Assembly: GCA_025766275.1 (NCBI GenBank)
Contig: JAFKAC010000133.1
Coordinates: forward strand, 62,001 to 126,000
DNA from: Lactarius indigo
Taxonomy: Eukaryota > Basidiomycota > Agaricomycetes > Russulales > Russulaceae
Length of the DNA: 64,000 bases
Direction: 5' to 3'
The position numbers were made by a program, and so were the translations under genes. Shown piece by piece: positions 57,160 through 64,000 of this stretch. The notes under the pieces were generated by a model, which saw only the letters and a list, made by a program, of their open reading frames with translations, was not told the DNA's origin and searched no databases. Position 1 is the first letter of the stretch. Every line of letters begins with the position of its first letter.

Positions 57160-58172
57160 CTTTTCCCGTCACGCGGCGTCCTCACTACCGCAATGCGATG
57201 CAGTCATCTAAACCACTGCACTTCGATTACCTCGTAACCGTACGCCTGCAGAGCGAGGTTGCTATTTGTCGCTTGTCCACACCAAATTGTTTACCCACTC
57301 CCTAGCACTCCTATGTATCGCGCATAATAACGCCTAGACTTTTCGGTGATCTATTCGCACGGGTGCTACTCATTCGAAATGAGATCGTTATGATGACGTT
57401 GAAAGGAAACAGCACGACCTTTTCAACATACCACCGCGCCAAGGTCGCGAACAGCGGGTCATGTCAAGTCACGTCAGTCAAAGAGAACATCTCCCAACAG
57501 CCAGGTATCGCCGGTAATTAGGATTCTTGCCATGTCGAAAATCTCTCACATGTGCAGAATACCTTACAATTTATGTTCAAATTCTACCGTCTGACTTCGA
57601 CTGTCCAATGGGGGAAGGTCCTAAATCAACTTCCATTTCTCAAGGCCCCATAAGAACTCCATGTATGTCTCCTCATCAGTGCTTGTCGATCATTTGCTCA
57701 TGAGGGATCTGCGCCCCTTCTTATCGCAAAAGATTTATGGACTAGATTAGGAGGCGGGTATTCGCACGCGCACGCGATACTACAAGAGGAGCTCAGATCA
57801 CAGATGCATCTGTGGGTCTTGGTCCTGAGAACGTCGCTAAATGGGCGATCACCTTAAACCAGTGACAGATAAATCAACATTTATTACAGAGAAGGACAGA
57901 AGCAAGGACTCACACGGGTACACGAAATATATTCTGGGGTTCTGTGGATCGGCCGAACCTCGTAATACTGGCATGGGCCTCGACACCTCAACAGGCGTAA
58001 CTCCGAAGTGCCACAGACTCGGTTTGCGTAGATGTGAGGTCGCTAGCCAGCTGCACCTACGGAGATCATGAGTGATCAGCGCTGTCCAATAAAATAAGAG
58101 CTCGAAAGCTGGTGAGCGCCTCAGGAAAAACGCTGCGTTCAACGAGAGAATAACTTCAGGCATCATTTTAAA
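57160..58172. other. Intergenic, nothing recognised
   Basis: This 1-kb stretch between TBCC and the tRNA gene has short unrelated open frames only. The part next to 58172 would hold tRNA upstream sequence. Confidence 0.5.
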
Positions 58173-58254
58173 GGCGAGATGGCCGAGCGGTCTAAGGCGC
58201 CAGACTAAGGATCTGGTCTCTTCGGGGGCGTGGGTTCGAATCCCACTCTCGTCA
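58173..58254 (+). tRNA. tRNA-Leu-AAG: tRNA-Leu (anticodon AAG)
   Basis: The 82-nt sequence folds as a class II tRNA. The acceptor arms GGCGAGA and TCTCGTC pair with one G-U. The anticodon stem CCAGA/TCTGG encloses the loop CTAAGGA, so the anticodon is AAG. There is a long variable arm. The A box (TGGCCGAGCGG) and the B box (GGTTCGAATCC) are intact. CCA is not encoded and there is no intron. Confidence 0.95.
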
Positions 58255-58256
58255 GC

Positions 58257-58264
58257 TTTTTTTT
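58257..58264 (+). terminator. RNA polymerase III terminator of tRNA-Leu
   Basis: A run of eight T follows the tRNA 3' end after two bases. Confidence 0.85.
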
Positions 58265-58609
58265 CTTTTTTCACCCCATGTGTTTGCAATTTTTCTCCTT
58301 CTGGGGTTTCAATCGATGGTCATTGTCGCAAGGGTGCACGTGACATACGTCATGGTTGCATCGTCGGTTGTAAGCCGGTTGGTCCACCTTGACGCACGCT
58401 TGACATATGCCGTACGAATCACACCAATGTCGGGTCGGGGGCAAAGACCGGGTGCCGCCACGCTCACTTGACAAAGTGCAGTGGCTCATCTACCATCAAC
58501 GAAATGCATACGTACAGTATTGCGGTAATGAGAGGTCTGCCCCCATTCGATAACTGATAACCCTCCCTGTCGTACCTTTTTTTCGTCCATCTGTCTGCAA
58601 GGCTCAGGT

Positions 58610-59173
58610 TCAAGCGCTGGTAGCTGCTGCCAGCACCGTCTCTGCATCCAGTAGTTCCGCATCCTGCTCCAGTTCGGCGTTACCTTTGGCCAATTTCTGG
58701 TGCGCAAAAATCAGACGAGATCCCGCTGGGGGCGGGAATGTGCGTGTAGTATGCGAGGATGGGTCAACGTACCACGAGGTCGCCGAGTTCGCCCGCGGCC
58801 CTTTCAAGCCGCGTTGCAGTGTCGCGTACCATGTTCTCGCTCTCGCGTATGAGGCTCTTCTGAACGAAAGTAAAGGATGAGGGCAGCTACGATGGAGTGA
58901 GATACATACGACGTTCCTAACGTCCCAAGACTCATCTCCACCTCCTGCGTCAACGGCCGTAGCAGACTCGAGCTTCTTTTTGTTTTCCACTACTTCTGTA
59001 TTGTATAGCGCGAGTTCCTTGTGGTACCTGCCGATTTCAGTTGAGGTTGCGAGAGGAGGAAGAAGGATATCGGTTGATCATCTCCCGGTGGAGACGAGGT
59101 AATCACATACGAACCGCTTCACGACGCCAGATTTGATTTTAAGTTGTTTGCGTGTTGCCTCCGAGCTGCTCAT
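58610..59173 (-). CDS. TBCA: Tubulin-binding cofactor A
   Basis: Exons 59173-59115, 59027-58910, 58859-58773 and 58696-58610 give 116 aa, the usual size. The start MSSSEATRKQLKIKSGVVKR is the diagnostic TBCA/Rbl2 N-terminus. It continues with VVENKKKLE, DESWDVRNV, ESENMVRDTATRLERAAGEL and an acidic helical end. Cofactor A is a three-helix bundle that holds beta-tubulin in the folding pathway. The first intron was placed with donor GTTCGT and acceptor CAG because this gives the spacing of the family between VVKR and the next helix; a GTATGT donor nearby does not keep frame with that acceptor. Confidence 0.93.
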
Positions 59174-60582
59174 TATGATCGGGAGTCAAGTTGGCGACGA
59201 TGGCGAAGTTTTCATTATCTCTTCGCGCATCTCGGCCTCAACCACCGTGAGATTAGGTCTGCAGTGCTGACAGGATACGATTATTCCACGCTTGTTGAAC
59301 GCTTGGTTGAACGGTTTCAGTACATGCGTACAAAATGAAGTGGTAAGAAAATGCTGAGTCTTATGTCATCCGGACGCAGAGAACCAGTCGCCGACTTTTC
59401 ATCCATCTTCTACATTTTGGTGGCCAATTGCGAACTCCGGTTCTTCATTGCCATCGCTGATAATCGCCACCTGATCCGCAGCGTGGCCTCCCCACAATTT
59501 ATACAGGTATACGTGATAGCGCGACAGATAGCAATTGGCTCAGTGCTGCCATGTTACGAAAGTGCATACGTTTTTGATCCATAATCGATAATCTCTAAAT
59601 CTGCCGGAACCGGAACCACCGGATGGGCGACCCGTTCTCATCGCTTTCGTCAAGTTGCCGACGCATGGGACTCTGCTTCTTGTTGACTGGCTTGGGTCGT
59701 CTCTGTCACCTCACACTTTATTCGACAGTGATGGTGTGGCTAACTTCGGGTCGGCCTCGAGCAGCGCGACCGACTTCAGAAGAGGAAGGGTTCAATTGGT
59801 CAAGGTTACGGAGCTTGAACCGAGAACTGACCAGTTCGACACGCGGACAGTGATACTTGTTTACGGCGGAGGTTCTCTTCGTCGTCACCGACCGTATCGA
59901 TGAGGACAAATCGTATAGCCGACCCCTACGTTCGTTGACTGATGAACTACAGACCAGATACTACTACACCTCGGCAACACCTATGCGCCGAACATCAACT
60001 GCTGTCAGCGCCAGAGGCTCTAAGAATTGCCAGCCTGGGAGGCACCAGTGGCATTCACCAAGAAAACGCACTCAGGCTGTCATCGCCATCGCCAAGCTAG
60101 TGTGTGGAACGTCGCCGCGAAAGGTGACGACGCCGCTCTCGAATTATTTGCGCGAATTTACAAGTCCGAGTCGTTGAAGCGCGGAAGCAATGTTCGTCGT
60201 GGCCTGCCCTAGCCAGACCTAGGACTGGGAATTGGGCCTTTCCATGATAAGAGACCTACTGTAACAGAACTAAAAGATATCACATGGTGGAAAGAATTCA
60301 AAGCCCCCGCCGTCCCTTCCCTTTACTACATCCTCCGTGAAGGGCTCAAAAGTTCTCTTAGTCTGAATTTTAAGTTTAAGGTGGGGTTTTCTTCACTGAA
60401 AGGCTGTTTCAAGCTTCAAGCTTCAAGGTCGAAAGGCTAGCGTGTTGACGCCGACACATTTACAAATTGAATACGTTACAGTAAGAGTAGAATCTACAAG
60501 AAAATAACTTCTTCATCGCTCCCTCTCATCATTGTAACAAACGCTTAGAAATACTACGAAAACACAGGAGACGACTGCGCGA
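59174..60582 (+). other. Unassigned interval with one weak open frame
   Basis: Between TBCA and aldolase I cannot build a convincing gene. The longest plausible coding stretch is on the plus strand near 59600-59905 (contains PDGRPVLIAFVKLPTHGT and FRRGRVQLVKVTELEPR), with no family recognised and no clear start. It could be a degraded gene or a small divergent gene with unrecognised exons. Confidence 0.25.
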
Positions 60583-62259
60583 TTATAGTCGGTCTGTCAC
60601 ACAATTGTCAACGACGGTAATTATGAGAGAGTATGATAAATCCACTTACTGACGTTGCCAAGGTCGTGGCATGCGACCTTGACACGTTCTGTGAGCGTCT
60701 TTTCGCCCTCACGGACCCAGACACGAGGATCGTAGAACTAAATATCGTCCTTAGTGACACTCTTCTACTTCCATAGATCGGCTTACCTTCTTGTTGGGCT
60801 TGTCAGCTCCCTCTGGGTTGCCGACTTGGGTAAGAAGATAGTCCTTCTTCTTTAGGACAAAGTCCTGAACACCGTCCATCAGATTCTGCCGGGGATTACC
60901 CAGGAAAGAGCGTGCTCACCCGAATACCGGCGAGATACGCGAATTGGGTGTCTATGCAGCTGTCAAGACCCTCAAATAGCAGTTGGTAAGGCAACACAGA
61001 CCGGTATCCACGTTCATCTTGACAACACCATTGTTGACGGCTGTCTGGATTTCGTCCTTGGTAGAGCCAGAGCCGCCGTGGAAGACGAGGAAACTTAGGA
61101 GTACCGGGCGCGACGGGTCATCATCGTGCCGCTTATGAGAAGAAGCTTGCCACCTACAGAGGATGCTCAACCTTGCCGCCGACCTTCTCTTTAGCATATG
61201 CCTGGTGTTTAGCAAGAAGCTCGGGGTGCAGCCGAACATTTCCGGGTTTGTAAACGCCGTGCACGTTACCGAACGCAGCCGCTATGCTGAAGTTGGGACT
61301 GATTGGCGACAGTGCAGAGTATACGTCGTATACCTCCTCTGGCTGGGTGTACAGGCTGTTGTTGTCGACACCAGTATTGTCGACGCCATCTTCCTCGCCA
61401 CCCGTAATGCCGATTTCCATTTCAAGCCAGATACCCAACGGCGCCATGCGTTTGAAATATTTGACGCACGTCGCAATGTTTTGATCCTTCGGTTCCTCGG
61501 AGAGATCGAGCATGTGAGAAGAGAATAGGGCTTCCTGGTGCTGCTTGAAGTAAGCCTCATCTGCTTCGAGCATGCCATCGAACCAAGGAAGGAGCTTTTT
61601 AGCACAGTGGTCAGAGTGCAGGACTACGGGACTGATGGCAAAACTGCGAGTTAGAGGGGCAAAAAGACGTGCACCCGATGCTAGCGACGTACACGCCATA
61701 TGCCTTGGCTACAGTTCGGATGTGGTGCGCAGCAGCAATGGCACCAGTAATGGAAGCCTGCTGCTGGTCATTGGCCAAGCCCTTCCCTGCGAAGTAAGCG
61801 CTACCGCCCTGTGAGACTTGAAGGATGACGGGCGACTTGATGTCTCTGTTCTTTGGTCAGGGTTGAAAAATATCCATGAAAGGGGTCGCTGACCGGGCAG
61901 CTTCGAGCGCGGCATTGGCGGTAGAGGACGAAGTCACGTTCTGTGGTACTCAGTTCGAACCTTTGATATGATAAGATCGATTGTCGCACTCACGATGGCC
62001 TATAGATGAGACGCGAGAAAGTCAATCGGGGAATCGTGTAGAGAAGAGGTCACGAACAGGAATGGCAAACTGAAAAATCAAGTTCTTAGCATTGGGACAT
62101 TGTATAGATTCGGAATGATTCAGACCTTGTTATCCTTGGCGTATTGGAAAAGTTTCCTGACGTTGTCGCCAGTGAGGACGCCGGGCTAGGAATATCAGTA
62201 AGGATTCCATAGGATTGGAAGTCGATAGATCGTACTGGGACAATGTCAAGAACGCCCAT
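60583..62259 (-). CDS. FBA1: Fructose-bisphosphate aldolase, class II
   Basis: Exons 62259-62236, 62185-62126, 62069-62058, 61999-61994, 61940-61894, 61845-61693, 61631-61158, 61093-61002, 60951-60920, 60885-60787, 60737-60650 and 60593-60583 give 365 aa, near the family's 360. The enzyme splits fructose-1,6-bisphosphate to dihydroxyacetone phosphate and glyceraldehyde-3-phosphate in cytosolic glycolysis. Zinc and substrate motifs seen are VLHSDHCAKK, GNVHGVYKPGN, FHGGSGSTKDE and the NVDTDTQFAY block. The exons of 12 nt and 6 nt code FAIP and AI and are needed to give FAIPAINVTSSS. The acceptor of exon 9 is GCATAG. The protein ends LGNVNRL. All motifs are intact. Confidence 0.95.
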
Positions 62260-62824
62260 GTTTTATAGATCGGAAAGGTAAACGAATGAGTGAAGCAAGC
62301 AGGGGAGGTGTTTGGAGCGATCAATCGTGGGACCGACCAGCCTTTTATCCTGTGCTCAGCGCCCAGCCGCCGCTCCGAAAGCTCCGTCATCATCTCGATA
62401 GCCCTGGGGTCTGAAAAACGGAATCGGCCGTTCTGGTACAGTATCTGCACGTTCTCGTTCCGCGACTAGCTCTGGTCGTACCCAGGCATAACCTCGGCCT
62501 CGGAGCTGAAAAATCCATCTCAAGAGAAGCCCGAGAACAGTCCCTCTGTGGACTCCGGTGGCTCCTGAAGCACAATAGAGCGCCATGGCTAGCATTGGTG
62601 TATCCGATGGGGTACGAACAATGACCCCACGCTTTCCGTGCCGATGCAGGGGGGATAAAGCGAAAGTAAGCGAGCACATCGAGGCGCCCGAGCTATGTAT
62701 TAATACTACAAACGTCCGACACATCCAAGTCCGATGCCTATCTACAACGCTCGCCTAACCGAAAATTTCCCGGGCTCTGTGCTGATATTTCAACCTAGTG
62801 TTTTGATATGTACTGGAGTGTCAC
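62260..62824. other. Intergenic, aldolase promoter region
   Basis: These 565 bp lie between the aldolase start and the stop of the peptidase gene. They should contain the aldolase promoter. I see no distinct TATA box or other gene. Confidence 0.5.
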
Positions 62825-64000
62825 TTACGCGAAAATCCAGAGATTTTGTGGGTCGTTGTAGGTGTCGGCAGTGTATGGGAAGCGAACTGCTCAGGAACTT
62901 TGTCAGTACCGAGCAGTCCTAGGGAGGTTGCATGACATGACTCACGCGTCGGGGGTTCCGAGTAATAGGCTAAAATGTATGGGGATGAGAGTTGACATCC
63001 ATCGCCATGATATTATCAGGCAACTAAATTACTCACCAATGGGTGTAGCCTCATCAAAGTAGCTATACGCAGTCCGCCAATTATGACTGGGAAAGCGAGG
63101 GTCAATGAATACTCAAGGTCACCAAAGAGTTTTTATACCGTATATTGGCAGAAACTAATCTGCCAGAATCGGGTCAAAAGCGTGTAGCCAAAACATACGG
63201 CATACTCACAAATCCGGCGGCGCATGAGGATCCTAATTAGATATTCTCTGAGCAGAGCACGCTTACGTCAATAAATGTTACACGTACGTTTTTAAGTCCT
63301 GCCGTCTTAATTTCAGAGTCGAGGTCTATCCATTCCAAAACCTGATGTCCGGCCATGCCTGTTGCGTTCTTGTCAAGAAGCACGGATAGAAGAGCGACAT
63401 GAACAGTACCTTTGAACTCTATGCTCTGTCCTGGGCGACCGCCGAATACCGCAATCGTTGTTTTGTGACGCTCCCTCATGAGGGTGATAAACAATGCGCA
63501 GGTCGACGCACAGTTTCCGTTTGTAACTAAGGAAAAAATACGAATGAAAACAAGTTAGCGTAGCATACCAAAGGGAATACCAATAGCAACTCGAGACAAA
63601 TCGAACGGGGCCTGGGTTGGAACAGATACGGGGGTGGCACAAGTGTCCTAAGCACTGTCAGAACGATCTATGGAGTATGGGGGTCTTACATTGACTACCC
63701 ACATGGAAGCGCTGGGACGTGGTGCCCCTGATGCCACCGATATCGACCGGAAGCGCTGGGGAAATGAAGTTGAAATCGTTGGGGAACAGCGTATCATTTA
63801 GGAACGCCCCTGAGGTAAGCATCAGCACTCTCCGAAACGTGAAGGAAATCCCGTACACTGCTCTGGAGCGTAGAATGAGTCGTTTCCGCTGATCCGTTCC
63901 GCTATTACCCGATCGACTACCTTCTGCGCGAGCACGTTTCCTCGAACGGCACTCTGGAAGCCACTAAGGTGTGCCCGTCAGACAGGCCGTAGTGGTAAAT
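62825..64000 (-). CDS. S41-like (CPAF-type) peptidase family protein, 3' part
   Basis: The gene enters from the right edge. Exons seen are 64000-63857 (partial), 63809-63703, 63647-63581, 63526-63410, 63358-63288, 63232-63210, 63086-63037, 62969-62946 and 62886-62825, all in frame. Blocks are GFQSAVRGNVLAQKVVDRVI, LNDTLFPNDFNFISPALPV, TTSQRFH, VAIVTNGNCASTCALF, MAGHQVLEWIDLDSEIKTAG, WRTAYSYFDEATPI and FPYTADTYNDPQNLW. These match fungal secreted S41-family proteins related to CPAF. The Ser in GNCAST is the expected nucleophile. The N-terminal half, with any signal peptide, lies outside the window. Confidence 0.85.

Noticed and set aside
61163..61528. A 121-aa plus-strand frame
   Set aside because: It is antisense to the aldolase exon that carries HSDHCAKK and GNVHGVYKPG.

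Overview
This window is nuclear DNA of a filamentous basidiomycete, most likely an Agaricomycete. Genes are rich in introns of about 47-60 bp with GT..AG ends and CTAAC/CTGAC-like branch sites. Recognisable housekeeping genes are RBX1, tubulin cofactors C and A, class II fructose-bisphosphate aldolase and a tRNA-Leu(AAG). The mobile elements (Tnp2 DNA transposon, chromodomain Ty3/Gypsy elements, Ty1/Copia, Crinkler-RHS-type effector) are the mix typical of Agaricomycetes. I cannot name the species.

Positions 1-38.4 kb are a transposon graveyard. At the left edge is the 3' end of a Ty3/Gypsy chromovirus (copy G0), then a DDE transposase gene with three introns and an open frame (1770-4724). 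From 6355 to 38407 lies one DNA transposon with terminal inverted repeats starting CCCAGTCAAAA and flanking GATGAGG direct repeats. It carries a 769-aa accessory gene, a 163-aa accessory gene and a Tnp2-type transposase gene read on the minus strand. The Tnp2 gene is cut twice: by a plus-strand chromovirus (G1, 13786-22290, TSD CCCGA) and by a Copia element (23098-37781, TSD CGAGA). The Copia element is itself cut by a minus-strand chromovirus (G2, 27975-36352, TSD GTATG). G1 and G2 each carry a further LTR insertion (17191-17993, TSD AATAC; 31255-31833, TSD CTTAA). The nesting is four levels deep and every junction can be read to the base. Without the nested elements the DNA transposon would be about 8.85 kb.

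The chromoviruses share a consistent design: a TATA box 33-34 nt upstream of an 11-nt sequence exactly complementary to the primer-binding site (Tf1/Sushi-like self-priming), a gag frame that starts without ATG, a GGGTTTT heptamer before the gag stop with pol in the -1 frame, a chromodomain, and a long C-terminal extension. A second, +1-frame ORF overlaps that extension in all three copies and looks more conserved than pol in part of it. This overlapping ORF is the best candidate for something undescribed. All visible LTR-LTR substitutions, and most nonsense codons, are C-to-T type changes at CpG, which suggests decay driven by cytosine methylation.

Positions 38.8-64 kb are gene-dense and ordinary: a Crinkler-RHS-type NTPase/nuclease-like effector (minus), a conserved presumed mitochondrial protein (plus), a 17-exon gene for a 3673-aa low-complexity protein with a PH-like segment (minus), RBX1 (plus) divergent from it, tubulin cofactor C (plus), tRNA-Leu (plus), tubulin cofactor A (minus), a stretch I cannot assign, aldolase (minus, 12 exons including a 6-nt exon), and the 3' part of an S41-like peptidase gene (minus) running off the right edge. 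Exon models were built by hand from splice signals and frame continuity. Each complete model closes in frame.
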